Shown: positions 36,864-46,194 of the stretch, piece by piece | Layout of the letters: every line of letters begins with the position of its first letter | Numbering within the stretch: the first letter of the stretch is position 1 | Virus record (IMG/VR): IMGVR_UViG_3300020411_002386 | Span: 1-51,293 of that record | Origin: a virus | Reading direction: 5' to 3' (one strand) | Length of the DNA stretch: 51,293 nt | Position numbers and translations under genes: made by a program | The notes under the pieces: model-generated | The model's database searches: none | Seen by the model: only the letters and a program-made list of their open reading frames with translations | What the model was told of the DNA's origin: nothing

Positions 36864-37342
36864 TAAGAAATCTCGGGCATAGTAAATAATGCGTTAATAT
36901 CTTCAAAGGGTTTTCTGGCAAATATAACCCATTTATATACTTCTGGATATGGACCATGAAATAATTCAAATTTTTCATTTATAAACTCTTGAAAACTTTT
37001 ACCTGTAGTAGCAACGTCGTCACATATTAAATAAGGTCGATGAACTATGTCACCTACTGAATTTATATATGTATCATCTGTACCATATTTATTCAATGCT
37101 TCAGCTAATTTTAATCCTCCTCGAGGAATTCCTAATGCTCTATAAAATGGTTTCTTTTGATAATCCATAATCATTTGTGCCAGGCAATCCCATTCAGAAT
37201 CACTTATAGCATCACATTCTATTTTCCAATTAAGTTCTAGGCCTGCATGAGAAATAAAATTACCTGATTGAAATAATCTTATAGGATCAAGTTTTAACTC
37301 TTCCGGTGTATAATCCATAGCATTTTTATTCCAATCTATCAT
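36863..37342 (-). CDS. Phosphoribosyltransferase-family protein
   Basis: 159 aa. ALGIPRGGLKLAEAL and RPYLICDDVATTGKSFQEFI are the PPi loop and PRPP-binding motif of type I PRTases. Could be an orotate PRTase-like salvage or biosynthesis enzyme, which would complete the pyrD/pyrF set, but substrate residues cannot be judged. Directly downstream of a second PRTase. Confidence 0.78.
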   Translation of the reverse strand: MIDWNKNAMDYTPEELKLDPIRLFQSGNFISHAGLELNWKIECDAISDSEWDCLAQMIMDYQKKPFYRALGIPRGGLKLAEALNKYGTDDTYINSVGDIVHRPYLICDDVATTGKSFQEFINEKFELFHGPYPEVYKWVIFARKPFEDINALFTMPEIS

Positions 37343-37866
37343 ACTACTGTTAAATTAGGTTTTTTAGCTATATCTTCAATTTGCATTGCTTCATATTTTT
37401 CCATCGGTTGATGTATCCATGGGTTATCAGGTAATAGATCAACGTAATAATCAGGAGTATATTCAGAACAACCTTTCATCCATAATACTGCTGTTCTAAT
37501 ATCTTCAATGAAGAAGCCATGATAATGTTTTAAATATTCTAAACTTTTTTCTATCGTTTTACCAGAGTCTGCTAAATCATCTACTAATATAACTTTACTG
37601 CCTAAATTAGGAGTAGTCTTAGCTAATGAATTTGAAAAGATTAATTGTCCCTGTTGATCTTTTACTGAATCCCCATGATAAGATTCTGCAGCCATAATAG
37701 CTAATGGAACATCGAATAGTCGTGCAAATATATCTCCTACTCTTAATCCGCCTTTAGCTATACATACAATTTGGTTGAAATCAAAACCATCATTATATAC
37801 TTTTTTTGCTAGTCTTTCAATATCATGTTCATAGCGTTCCCATGATATATGTAAGTCATTACTCAT
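37339..37866 (-). CDS. Phosphoribosyltransferase (xanthine/hypoxanthine type)
   Basis: 175 aa. IVCIAKGGLRVGDIFARLFDVPLAIMAAESYHGD, SKVILVDDLADSGKT (PRPP motif) and DYYVDLLPDNPWIHQPME (purine pocket, WxxxPWE-like) resemble Gpt/xanthine PRTases. Purine salvage during infection. ATGA-type joint with the second PRTase. Confidence 0.85.
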   Translation of the reverse strand: MSNDLHISWERYEHDIERLAKKVYNDGFDFNQIVCIAKGGLRVGDIFARLFDVPLAIMAAESYHGDSVKDQQGQLIFSNSLAKTTPNLGSKVILVDDLADSGKTIEKSLEYLKHYHGFFIEDIRTAVLWMKGCSEYTPDYYVDLLPDNPWIHQPMEKYEAMQIEDIAKKPNLTVV

Positions 37867-37876
37867 AACGTCCTCA

Positions 37877-38080
37877 TTATTTTAAAGCCAAAATTAATAC
37901 TACTGCTACTAATAGTATGTTAGTTATAATCATTTGTGAACATAATATTAAATGATACCATACCCATCTGTGTTTATATAAATTTTCTTTAGATAATTTT
38001 TCATCTACCCAAGTATCCGAAGATAATTCATCTCTTTCGACTGGGTGTTTTCTTATTCCTAATGTTGTTAATATATCCAT
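37877..38080 (-). CDS. Small C-terminally anchored membrane protein
   Basis: 67 aa; GAGGAG before the ATG. Polar N-half, then one hydrophobic helix (WYHLILCSQMIITNILLVAV). Function unknown. Confidence 0.65.
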   Translation of the reverse strand: MDILTTLGIRKHPVERDELSSDTWVDEKLSKENLYKHRWVWYHLILCSQMIITNILLVAVVLILALK

Positions 38081-38091
38081 GGCTCCTCATA

Positions 38092-38457
38092 CTACTTATT
38101 ACCGATATTATACTTGGGACACAATTCCCAATTATCTTTTTCTTTGAAAGATATAATTTTAATAAGCCTTAGAGGTGCACAGTCTAAATCAGATTTATTA
38201 ATTTCTACTAGTCCCCAATCGCTCATTAATGTTGCGATAGTATTGCGTCGTTGAACATCTGTAAGTTCAAGATTGGCTTTCTTACCATCTAACATGAATA
38301 ATTCTTTGAAGTGTACGATGAAGTATCTACCTTGTTTATGTAGAATATGACATGACTGATATAGCTTTTTATCTTTACGAGATGCTACACCAATTCTAGT
38401 TAAAGTTTCTCTAACTTTTAAAAAATCATCTGGTTCGTTTAAAGTCACTTCCAACAT
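38092..38457 (-). CDS. regA: Translational repressor RegA
   Basis: 121 aa from the ATG at 38457, which aligns with the T4 start (MIEITLKKPEDFLK versus MLEVTLNEPDDFLK). ETLTRIGVAS, KLYQSCHILHKQGRYFIVHFKELFMLDGK and ISFKEKDNWELCPKYNIGN match T4 RegA (122 aa) almost end to end. It binds AU-rich initiation regions of early mRNAs. Upstream in-frame GTG at 38496 is less likely. Confidence 0.95.
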   Translation of the reverse strand: MLEVTLNEPDDFLKVRETLTRIGVASRKDKKLYQSCHILHKQGRYFIVHFKELFMLDGKKANLELTDVQRRNTIATLMSDWGLVEINKSDLDCAPLRLIKIISFKEKDNWELCPKYNIGNK

Positions 38458-38482
38458 ATCCGCTGGAGACCATTCGACTATA

Positions 38483-38860
38483 TTACTTTCTTCCACCTTT
38501 ATTCACCTTTTTCTTTATTATAGTTATTTGTTCAGGTGACAAGAGTGGCATAATTTGACGAGCTTTTTCATTGCTATAGCCATAGTATTCTTTTACCACT
38601 TCAATATCACTTTCGGTTTCAGGTTTTAACCATTTTGAAAATCGTTTACGTTTACGAACTATATTTATAAGAAAGTGATATTGGAGTTTATTGTCAATAT
38701 GATGATACTGATTCATAATATTAGCCAAACCAACAGTATCATAAAAATAAGATAAAGATCTATTTGTAAGAAAAGAATTATAATCTTTCTCTGCTAAATC
38801 ATCGATCATTATATCTTTTTTATTAAGATTAATGCTATTTAAATAATCAAAAGGTTTCAA
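38483..38860 (-). CDS. 62: Clamp loader small subunit gp62
   Basis: 125 aa, T4 gp62 187. PFDYLNSINLNKKDIM, NSFLTNRSLSYFYDTVGLANIMNQ and KRFSKWLKP are gp62-type. The start appears to be a TTG overlapping the glutaredoxin stop (TTGA), giving weak translation; gp62 is needed at one copy per four gp44. Separated from gene 44 by about 3.7 kb, where T4 has them adjacent. Confidence 0.88.
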   Translation of the reverse strand: MKPFDYLNSINLNKKDIMIDDLAEKDYNSFLTNRSLSYFYDTVGLANIMNQYHHIDNKLQYHFLINIVRKRKRFSKWLKPETESDIEVVKEYYGYSNEKARQIMPLLSPEQITIIKKKVNKGGRK

Positions 38861-39156
38861 ACTGTATTTTCTATCCCGCTATCTTCCCAAGCCCATTTAT
38901 TGGATCTTTCAATAGCTTCATTAATTAATTTTGTCATTTTCTTTGCTGTATAGTTCATACTATCAGGGTCTATATTTACGTGAATATCTTCATAATATAA
39001 TTGCGGTACAGTTTTATGACCCTTCTCTTTCATAAAAGCCAATGCTTCAGGATCTTTTTGTACATCTTTAGTATAATATGAAAATTCAGATTCGTCAAGG
39101 AAATTTTTAAAAACATTACAATATGCGCAGGATTCTTGTGAATATAATATTAACAT
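38857..39156 (-). CDS. Glutaredoxin
   Basis: 99 aa. LILYSQESCAYCNVFKNFL has the CxxC redox site, HKTVPQLYYEDIHV the cis-Pro glutathione site. Probably reduces ribonucleotide reductase or other phage enzymes. GGAG upstream of the ATG. Confidence 0.92.
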   Translation of the reverse strand: MLILYSQESCAYCNVFKNFLDESEFSYYTKDVQKDPEALAFMKEKGHKTVPQLYYEDIHVNIDPDSMNYTAKKMTKLINEAIERSNKWAWEDSGIENTV

Positions 39157-39166
39157 TTATTAACTC

Positions 39167-39763
39167 CTATACTTTATGAAAGTTTAATACAAATGAATGA
39201 TCCATTATATGGTTTCTAGGTATTAGATCATGATAATGAACATTAGATAGAAATCCTTTTATCTTAATTCCATTCACTGAATACATCATTAAGTTTAATC
39301 TATTTAGTTGACGTCTTTGTCTCCATTTTATCTCTTTTGCACCATTAGCATCTACATGACGTGTAAAAAACATAATACTAATACCCTCTTTAGCTAATAT
39401 AGGGTTTAAACAATGTTCATATGCCCAATGTTCTGTTTTCCAAAATTGAGATAGTAATGGTTGCTTTTCTCTATTTAGGTTATATGCTCTTAATTTTCTT
39501 ATAACATGTGGTGCTACTTGAGGACATTTTTTAAGATAATATCCATACCAAGGTTTATTATCTTTTAAATATAATACATTATAATCTCTTTGATATGCTC
39601 TCATATATTCATAATGATATGGATTGTCATCCAGGCTCTGAGGCTGTCTATCTTTTGTTTCATGATGTGTCAGCCATAACCATTCATCGATTAAATCATC
39701 GTCATGGTCATCTGTAATATAAAATTTTACATTATCTTGATCTGTATCAAGCAGTTGCTTCAA
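39167..39763 (-). CDS. Unknown protein in the halogenase cluster
   Basis: 198 aa; TTG start at 39763 with AAGGA nine bases upstream, inside the end of the ligase gene. His-, Trp- and Tyr-rich, with NVLYLKDNKPWYGYYLKKCPQ and a C-terminal HYHDLIPRNHIMDHSFVLNF. The layout is loosely like the GNAT-like protein at 3760-4254. It may be an acyltransferase using the product of the ligase (speculative). Confidence 0.6.
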   Translation of the reverse strand: MKQLLDTDQDNVKFYITDDHDDDLIDEWLWLTHHETKDRQPQSLDDNPYHYEYMRAYQRDYNVLYLKDNKPWYGYYLKKCPQVAPHVIRKLRAYNLNREKQPLLSQFWKTEHWAYEHCLNPILAKEGISIMFFTRHVDANGAKEIKWRQRRQLNRLNLMMYSVNGIKIKGFLSNVHYHDLIPRNHIMDHSFVLNFHKV

Positions 39764-40748
39764 AGCTTTGATTCCTTTTTACCTTACGTAGATTATCATC
39801 AATTTTAATTTCATTAACTTTTATAGGATCTATTTCATAAGCGCATTTATGAGTTTTTGAAAATTCTTTTATATTCATGTCACCAGTATAATATAATACA
39901 CAGCGACTAGCCACCTTTCTACATAATGCCAAATCTGCTCCTGTTTCTGTAGCTACTTTTTCTATTTGTTCAGGATAAACTCTATCACCACAGTTTTCCA
40001 TTTTAAACATATTATGCTTACGACCAGCAAAAAAGAATTCACCATCGTCAGTATATTCTATTAGATCACCACTATGCCAATAATCACTTTGCCCTTTCCA
40101 TTTACATGCCCATTCAATAGTACCGTCATCATGATTAATATTTTTATAATCTATTTGTGGATGTATATTATTAAAGTGATAGATATCTTGTTTTTCAGTA
40201 CTCATAATAATTGGAGGGACTTCAGTGCTACCATATGCAGTTGTTACCTTTTGCGCTCCTTTTGCTCTGAGGTCTTCCATAAGTCCATTAGGAGTTACAT
40301 CACTACCAACTTGCATATGTTTAAGATTACTTAAATCTAAAGATTTCCATTTTTTATGTCTATGCCATGTTTTCCAAACATTAGGAAGTATTAACGTATA
40401 AGTTGGATTAATTTCTTTTATTTTATCTGGATAATTTGCTGCCGATGTTTCATAAAAAACATCACAATTAGTCACTGCACCTAGATATAAACTCATACTA
40501 GTAAAGCCAATACCTCTAGGATTATATAATGCTAATATAGTACTATTAGATGATAGATCTAGATACTCAGCATTATACTCAGCTATTGATCGCATTAACT
40601 TAGCATCGTGTACATATTTTTTAGGTTCACCTGTAGTACCACTAGTACTTACAGTTATATTCCAATCATTTAAATAATTTATTATTGCGGATCGAACTAT
40701 ATCATTATTACTTTCAAGATACTCAATACCGTCAATATAGATTTTCAT
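39747..40748 (-). CDS. ANL-superfamily adenylate-forming ligase, N-terminally reduced
   Basis: 333 aa. STSGTTGEPKK (34-44) is the ATP loop, TAYGSTEVPP the A5 motif, YWHSGDLIEYTDDGEFFFAGRKHNMFKM covers A7-A8, and LRKVKRNQ the end (A10-like Lys). Full acyl-CoA ligases or NRPS A-domains have about 130 more residues before the ATP loop; here it starts 33 residues before it. Likely activates a carboxylic acid as acyl-AMP. Overlaps the halogenase by 17 bases, so the two are probably one pathway. Confidence 0.85.
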   Translation of the reverse strand: MKIYIDGIEYLESNNDIVRSAIINYLNDWNITVSTSGTTGEPKKYVHDAKLMRSIAEYNAEYLDLSSNSTILALYNPRGIGFTSMSLYLGAVTNCDVFYETSAANYPDKIKEINPTYTLILPNVWKTWHRHKKWKSLDLSNLKHMQVGSDVTPNGLMEDLRAKGAQKVTTAYGSTEVPPIIMSTEKQDIYHFNNIHPQIDYKNINHDDGTIEWACKWKGQSDYWHSGDLIEYTDDGEFFFAGRKHNMFKMENCGDRVYPEQIEKVATETGADLALCRKVASRCVLYYTGDMNIKEFSKTHKCAYEIDPIKVNEIKIDDNLRKVKRNQSFEATA

Positions 40749-42417
40749 TTAATACCTCCTCATGAGATTTATTATTGTATAAATTTGTTTTACACCAATC
40801 GTATATGTTGGGAGCATAATCAGCTAAAGCTTTGCTTTTTTGTTTGGTGTTTATAAAATTTGCTTCTGCTAATGGTAATAGTTTTTCATCTATATCTAGT
40901 GTACATAATTCATTATCCCATTGCTGAAAATATAATTGTTGTTGAGCCCATTGAACATCAGTAAATATATTTGTAGCATTATATCCTATAGGATCTCTAT
41001 AACCTGCCCAATTCTTTTCTTTGTGATTATGTATACGTCCATACTCGCTCCATTTTTTCCATATGTTATGATCTGTTCTTTTAGATAAAGTAAAATGATA
41101 TGAAATAAAATCTGCAACTTGTTTTTCTAATTTTTGGACTTGTCGTGTATAACCTTTCTTAGCACTAGATGGAATTATATCTCTATCTTTATATTTGCCT
41201 ATAATTCGATCTAACATTTGTATACAAATTTGAGCTATATGTATACTATTAGCCTCCATAGGATCAACAAAACCTTGGCCCATACCAACACCAACTACAT
41301 TATTAATAAATGCTTCTTCATACCAACCGGAATCCCAACTAATATATCTAGGTTCTTTTATAAATTCATAACCATCCCAGTATTGTATAAACTTTTCTCT
41401 AGCTGTATCTTTATCTTCACAATCTTCATCAAAAATATATCCAGATCCCATACGACTATAAAGCGGTATGATAAAATTCCAGCCGTTGTCTTGACAATAA
41501 CTTTGGGTGTATGGTTTCATTTCTAGATATGGATCTTTATATTTTACCGGAGCCACCCATGAAGATTGTGTAGGAACATGCTGACATGTATGCCATTTCG
41601 TAGGCATATTTTTCATTAATAATCTAGTAAAACCAGAACAATCTGCATAAAGATCTGCTTGTAATACTTTACCATCAGTTAAATGAACAGACTTAATATT
41701 TTGTTTATCGTCTAATCTTATATTTTGAATATGGCCTTTTATCCATTCAACATTGTTAGGTATAGCTACCTTGTCTCTAATTATAGTAGGAAATTTTTCT
41801 GCGTCCACATGCCAAGCATAACTATGTGGTGCCATATATTGTCTTCTCTGAACATTACCTGTAAGAAGATCACCATTGTTATCATATGGGGATTTATTAT
41901 TAATAGCAAAATAATACGTATCACTCATATAAGCTGCGGCTTCGTGCCACGAATATTTTCCTCTTTTTACTAATTCTAACCAATAGTCATAGTTTTTATT
42001 ATCAACTCCAGGAGATCCATTATTACAATAGAAATAATCATCAGCCTCAATTGGATTAAAAAAAGACTTTTTAAAAGTATTAGTATTATATGAAAGGGTA
42101 AAGTGATTAAATTGTCGCTCCCAACTTGGAGCATTCCAATGATCAGTTACATGTTTTTTAGGACTTTCACTATTCCATCCTATAAAGTAATTACCAAGTT
42201 TATAGATAGCATTAGTTTCTTGCATCCATGTTTTTTCATCTATCTCAAGCCAATTAAATAAATCACCTAGATATGGTAATGTACTTTCACCTACACCTAA
42301 TATAGGAACTTGAGGTGATTCTATTAAAGTAACTTTTATATCATTATGTCGTTTAGCAATTAAAGCTGCCGTAGCCCATCCTACCACACCACCACCGACA
42401 ACAAGTAAACTTTTCAT
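40732..42417 (-). CDS. Flavin-dependent (tryptophan-type) halogenase
   Basis: 561 aa. VVGGGVVGWATAA (6-18) FAD loop, GVGEST (41-46), K73 in YKLGNYFIGW (the halide-carrying lysine position, K79 in PrnA), ADCSGFTRLL, GWNFIIP (312-318) and GFVDPMEANSI with E388 (E346 in PrnA). The family WxWxIP motif is WxFxIP here. Chlorinates or brominates an aromatic substrate with FADH2 and O2. A marine cyanophage halogenase (VirX1) is known, so the family is established in phages, but this one is fused to no reductase and sits with a ligase. Confidence 0.92.
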   Translation of the reverse strand: MKSLLVVGGGVVGWATAALIAKRHNDIKVTLIESPQVPILGVGESTLPYLGDLFNWLEIDEKTWMQETNAIYKLGNYFIGWNSESPKKHVTDHWNAPSWERQFNHFTLSYNTNTFKKSFFNPIEADDYFYCNNGSPGVDNKNYDYWLELVKRGKYSWHEAAAYMSDTYYFAINNKSPYDNNGDLLTGNVQRRQYMAPHSYAWHVDAEKFPTIIRDKVAIPNNVEWIKGHIQNIRLDDKQNIKSVHLTDGKVLQADLYADCSGFTRLLMKNMPTKWHTCQHVPTQSSWVAPVKYKDPYLEMKPYTQSYCQDNGWNFIIPLYSRMGSGYIFDEDCEDKDTAREKFIQYWDGYEFIKEPRYISWDSGWYEEAFINNVVGVGMGQGFVDPMEANSIHIAQICIQMLDRIIGKYKDRDIIPSSAKKGYTRQVQKLEKQVADFISYHFTLSKRTDHNIWKKWSEYGRIHNHKEKNWAGYRDPIGYNATNIFTDVQWAQQQLYFQQWDNELCTLDIDEKLLPLAEANFINTKQKSKALADYAPNIYDWCKTNLYNNKSHEEVLNENLY

Positions 42418-42602
42418 TGTTTTTTAAACTCATTCAAACATATATATTTTTTATTAGTATTAAAGTTAGCTACATTATACATTTGTCTTGCTTCGGCTGC
42501 TATTTGGCAAGATGGTTTATAGTTAAATCTATCTTCTGTTTTAGTAGTTATAGTACCATCAGAATTAAGCACTACTAATATTAATATCCACCACTCACTC
42601 AT
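42414..42602 (-). CDS. Small exported-type protein
   Basis: 62 aa: hydrophobic start (SEWWILILVVLNSDG) then a polar domain with two Cys (PSCQIAAEA, YICLNEF). Same plan as 14732-14956, 24212-24433 and 25757-26008. ATGA joints with gene 44 and the halogenase. Function unknown. Confidence 0.7.
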   Translation of the reverse strand: MSEWWILILVVLNSDGTITTKTEDRFNYKPSCQIAAEARQMYNVANFNTNKKYICLNEFKKQ

Positions 42603-43531
42603 TTAAACCCTATATTAGCCATGATTTCAGTTAGGCAAGCGACTGTATTTAATTCATGATCAGCGACAAAAGCATCTTTATATTGATAGTCAGCTAATAT
42701 TAATACTAACTGAGGAATACTTTTGGATTCTACTAATTCATTCATATTATCATATAGTCCTCTATAGATAGTGGCTGTATCAATATCCATATGATTAACT
42801 ACCCAAGATCTCATCTTTTTAAAGTCTTTTGCTTTTAAATAAACTGTAAGATCTTGAAAAGTATTATTACTAGTATTATTGGACCCCAGTAATTGATTAC
42901 CACCCATAAGTCTTCGTTGTGCTTCATTTAATACTCGTCTCCAATCTGGTGCATGTTTCATAATAAGATCAGCTGCATCTTTAGCATCTGCAGAGACTTT
43001 TTCTTTATTTAGTATATCTAAAAAATGTTTATGAAATTGAGCAGCCAGTTCAGCTAATTCTTTTTTAGTAGTATTAAATTCATATACACCACATCTGGAG
43101 TGTAGAGGATCTATAATTCTATTTTTAAAATTACAAGTAAGAATAAATCTACAATTACTAGCAAATTCTTCTATAAATGCACGAAGAGCTGGTTGAGTAG
43201 ATTGAGGGTTAAGGTAATCAGCCTCGTCGAGAATAACTACCTTAACCCCACCTGACAACGATACGCTAGAAGCAAATTGTTTTATTTTACCCCTTAGCGT
43301 ATCGATGTTGCCTTCCTCTGAGCCGTTAATCATTATATAATCCAGGTTCAGTTCATTACAAAGTGCCTTTGCTACTGTTGTTTTTCCAGTACCAGCGGTG
43401 CCGCTGAAAAGCATATTAGGCAGATCACCATTCTTTACAATCTCAAGAAACGTTTGTTTAAGAGAAGGAGGAAGAATCGTTTCTTCGATCGTTGCAGGAC
43501 GATACTTTTCTACCCAGAGGAAGTGTTCCAT
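42599..43531 (-). CDS. 44: Clamp loader ATPase subunit gp44
   Basis: 310 aa, T4 gp44 319. WVEKYRPATIEETILPPSL, SGTAGTGKTTVAKAL (Walker A), VVILDEADYLNPQSTQPALRAFIEEF (Walker B, DExx) and CNFKNRIIDPLHSRC (SRC) are the RFC-type signatures. Loads the gp45 clamp with gp62. Confidence 0.97.
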   Translation of the reverse strand: MEHFLWVEKYRPATIEETILPPSLKQTFLEIVKNGDLPNMLFSGTAGTGKTTVAKALCNELNLDYIMINGSEEGNIDTLRGKIKQFASSVSLSGGVKVVILDEADYLNPQSTQPALRAFIEEFASNCRFILTCNFKNRIIDPLHSRCGVYEFNTTKKELAELAAQFHKHFLDILNKEKVSADAKDAADLIMKHAPDWRRVLNEAQRRLMGGNQLLGSNNTSNNTFQDLTVYLKAKDFKKMRSWVVNHMDIDTATIYRGLYDNMNELVESKSIPQLVLILADYQYKDAFVADHELNTVACLTEIMANIGFK

Positions 43532-43792
43532 TTATTTCTTTGGATTCGCAGGAGTTGGAGCAGGTTGTTCAGTATTAGCTGCCTGATCTTGTTGATAGGT
43601 TTCTACCATCTGAATCATCTGTACGGCTTGATCTCTTAGTTGACCAAGAGTAGATAATTCTTCTCCTTTAATGGCTCCGCGTTGAACCATTGTATCAATA
43701 ACTGCTACAGTGGATCTACAAATGCGATTGCCCAAATCATACACAGGAGCGTGCGATTCGTGGGCTAATTTTACTTCATCATCTTTTGACAT
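43532..43792 (-). CDS. Conserved small protein between 45 and 44
   Basis: 86 aa from the ATG at 43792 (GGGAG upstream). Helical (VIDTMVQRGAIKGEELSTLG, QLRDQAVQMIQMVETYQQ) with a Pro/Ala-rich tail. T4 has rpbA near 45, but I see no clear match. Fixed place in marine relatives suggests a replication or transcription partner. Confidence 0.7.
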   Translation of the reverse strand: MSKDDEVKLAHESHAPVYDLGNRICRSTVAVIDTMVQRGAIKGEELSTLGQLRDQAVQMIQMVETYQQDQAANTEQPAPTPANPKK

Positions 43793-43794
43793 AT

Positions 43795-44469
43795 TTAACT
43801 CCCATAGGTTGATGATTTTTCTAGCGCAATCCAATAAGTTAAATTATCACTAGAGTTGGTGAATTGTGAGATAAGTTTAGAAGATATCTTAACATTATAC
43901 TCGTCAGGAACCATTTTTAGGTTCGCTATGTTAAGTATAAATTTAAATGAATCTTCTTTATATCCTCCATCTACATCTATACTATACTGATTAGCAGTTG
44001 CATTTTCTGGATCATGTACAGTAAGTTTTACAGATCCATTATCTGGTTCTATAATAACTTGACCATGTCCGAATATACTAGCTGCTCGTTTTATACTTGA
44101 AAGAGTATTTTCATCTAGAGTAAACCAGACATCGGCATCTGGCATTACTATAGGTTTAGTTGGTGCGGTTAACATTTCAGTATCAGCATAATAATACTTA
44201 ACTAATTCTCGACCACTTTGACTACCAACATGTAAATAATTCTCTTCGAATTTTACTTTAGGTTGATCTACTAGATCTAATATATTTAAAAACTCTTGTA
44301 AATCATATATGCCTACTATCGACATAAATTCTTCTGGAACCGTAGCCTCAGCCAAAATATTTTTAGCTTCAGATATGGTCATTAATTTCTTTCCGGGTTT
44401 TATAATAATATTAGAATTAACAGACGCGAAGTTTTTTAATATATTAACTGTATTAGCACTTATTTCCAT
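43795..44469 (-). CDS. 45: Sliding clamp gp45
   Basis: 224 aa, T4 gp45 228. MEISANTVNILKNFASVNSNIIIKPG, VGIYDLQEFLNILDLV and the two-domain repeat with YWIALE near the end match the gp45 trimeric clamp. Also links to late transcription through gp55. AAGGAAA upstream. Confidence 0.95.
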   Translation of the reverse strand: MEISANTVNILKNFASVNSNIIIKPGKKLMTISEAKNILAEATVPEEFMSIVGIYDLQEFLNILDLVDQPKVKFEENYLHVGSQSGRELVKYYYADTEMLTAPTKPIVMPDADVWFTLDENTLSSIKRAASIFGHGQVIIEPDNGSVKLTVHDPENATANQYSIDVDGGYKEDSFKFILNIANLKMVPDEYNVKISSKLISQFTNSSDNLTYWIALEKSSTYGS

Positions 44470-44478
44470 ATTTTTTCC

Positions 44479-46194
44479 TTAACATTTTATCTTACTAAAG
44501 TTTTTTTGTTTTACCATCTCAATTTTATTAGCAAATCTACCTTCAAGCAAGTCACCTTTATGTGATATGATGAATACATTTGTATCATCTTTTAAATTAT
44601 AAATGATTTTCATCAAATTGTCAACCCCTTCGTGGTCTAAAGATGAATCAAATGTTTCGTCTAGCAGTAAAAGATTAGTTGCTACACTATGTTTCATCTT
44701 AGCTATTTGCCGCCAAGTAAACAATAATGCTAAATCTATACGTTGTTTTTCACCTTCGGAAAAAGAATCGTATGTAAAATTATCTCGGAACCTAGACCTG
44801 ATTGTCTCTTGAAATGTTTCGTCTAAATTAAATGAAACGAAGAAATCTAATATCTGTAAATATTGATTGCATAATTTATTTATAACCGGTAAATACTGCT
44901 TTACTATTTTGGTCTTAATACCAGTATCTCTAAGCATTTGAGAGATAACTTGATCATAATTATATTGTTCATTATAAGATAATTTTTCTTCTATGAGATC
45001 AGCTTTAGTATTGTTTAAATCTTCTAAGTCATTTTTAGCAGCTTCTACATCTGCTGCTTGACCTATATTTTCTATTTCTTCTAAAGTTCTATCAATATAA
45101 GATTGATATTGGTCTATAGATTGATTATTAGAATGTAGACTTGTTTGATTTTTTCTAATATCTTTTAAAGATTCTTCTACTATTCGTAATGCTTTTTCTT
45201 TATTATTAAGATTAGCATCTGCCTTATCCATAGCTTCTTTTAATTCAGAAGCTTTTGATTTACCTAAAGATATACGTTGATTTTTAAGTTCTGATGTTAT
45301 AGATTGATCACATGTAGGACATATATCATTATCTTCAAAGAATTTAACTTCTTTTACTATTTTATTAGCTTGAGTAGAAAATTTAGTCTTATAGTTGTTG
45401 AGTTGAGATATAGAAGATTCTATTTGTTTCTTTTTAGTTTCAGTAGGTTCTAAATTTTCAGTAATATTATTAGATAAAACAGTATTATCTTTTTGTAAAG
45501 TTTTTATTTCTTTTCTATAATCATCTATAAGTTTTTTCTTTTCAGCTTTTGCTTCTAAATTAATAGCTTGAATGTCTTTTATATATTTCTTTTGAGCATC
45601 GATTTTAGTATTATTAACTTCAATCTGGTGGGTAGTATTCTTTATATTTTCTTTTAATATAGAAATCTTTTCTTTTAATAAAGAATTCATTTTACTGAAT
45701 ACATTCATGTCCAGAAGATCCTCGATAACATCTCTCCTATGTTGCGCTGAGAGTTGCATGAAGGGAATGAAGGAGGAGGATCCCAGCACCACAATTTGAT
45801 GAAAACTTTTATGATTAAGCTTCAAAATGTTTTGCTCGAGGACCTTCTGGTACTCTTTGGCGTGTGAATTTTGGTTCATCATCACATCACCTTTCCAAAT
45901 TTCAAAGATGTTTGGCTTAATACCTCTCACTACTTTAAAATCTGAACCCAATGCGTTAAATTCTACAATAACTTTAGTTCCTTTATTATTAATAGAATTA
46001 ACTAACTGTGTTTTAGAAATGTTACGATGCGCCTTTGCAAATAAAGCAAAAGACAATGCATCTAACATTGTTGACTTACCTGAGCCATTATGCCCGACTA
46101 CTAGTGTCGTCGGAGATTTAATAAAGTCTATCTCAGACCAATTGTTTCCGGTGGAAAGGAAATTTTTCCACCTCAGCGATTTAAACGTTATCAT
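44479..46194 (-). CDS. 46: Recombination nuclease subunit gp46 (SbcC/Rad50-like)
   Basis: 571 aa, T4 gp46 560. VVGHNGSGKSTMLDALSFALF (Walker A), long coiled coils with a CPTC zinc hook in ICPTCDQ, then FSEGEKQRIDLALLF (signature) and LLLDETFDSSLD (Walker B). With gp47 it resects DNA ends for recombination-dependent replication. ATGA joint with gene 47. Confidence 0.97.
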   Translation of the reverse strand: MITFKSLRWKNFLSTGNNWSEIDFIKSPTTLVVGHNGSGKSTMLDALSFALFAKAHRNISKTQLVNSINNKGTKVIVEFNALGSDFKVVRGIKPNIFEIWKGDVMMNQNSHAKEYQKVLEQNILKLNHKSFHQIVVLGSSSFIPFMQLSAQHRRDVIEDLLDMNVFSKMNSLLKEKISILKENIKNTTHQIEVNNTKIDAQKKYIKDIQAINLEAKAEKKKLIDDYRKEIKTLQKDNTVLSNNITENLEPTETKKKQIESSISQLNNYKTKFSTQANKIVKEVKFFEDNDICPTCDQSITSELKNQRISLGKSKASELKEAMDKADANLNNKEKALRIVEESLKDIRKNQTSLHSNNQSIDQYQSYIDRTLEEIENIGQAADVEAAKNDLEDLNNTKADLIEEKLSYNEQYNYDQVISQMLRDTGIKTKIVKQYLPVINKLCNQYLQILDFFVSFNLDETFQETIRSRFRDNFTYDSFSEGEKQRIDLALLFTWRQIAKMKHSVATNLLLLDETFDSSLDHEGVDNLMKIIYNLKDDTNVFIISHKGDLLEGRFANKIEMVKQKNFSKIKC

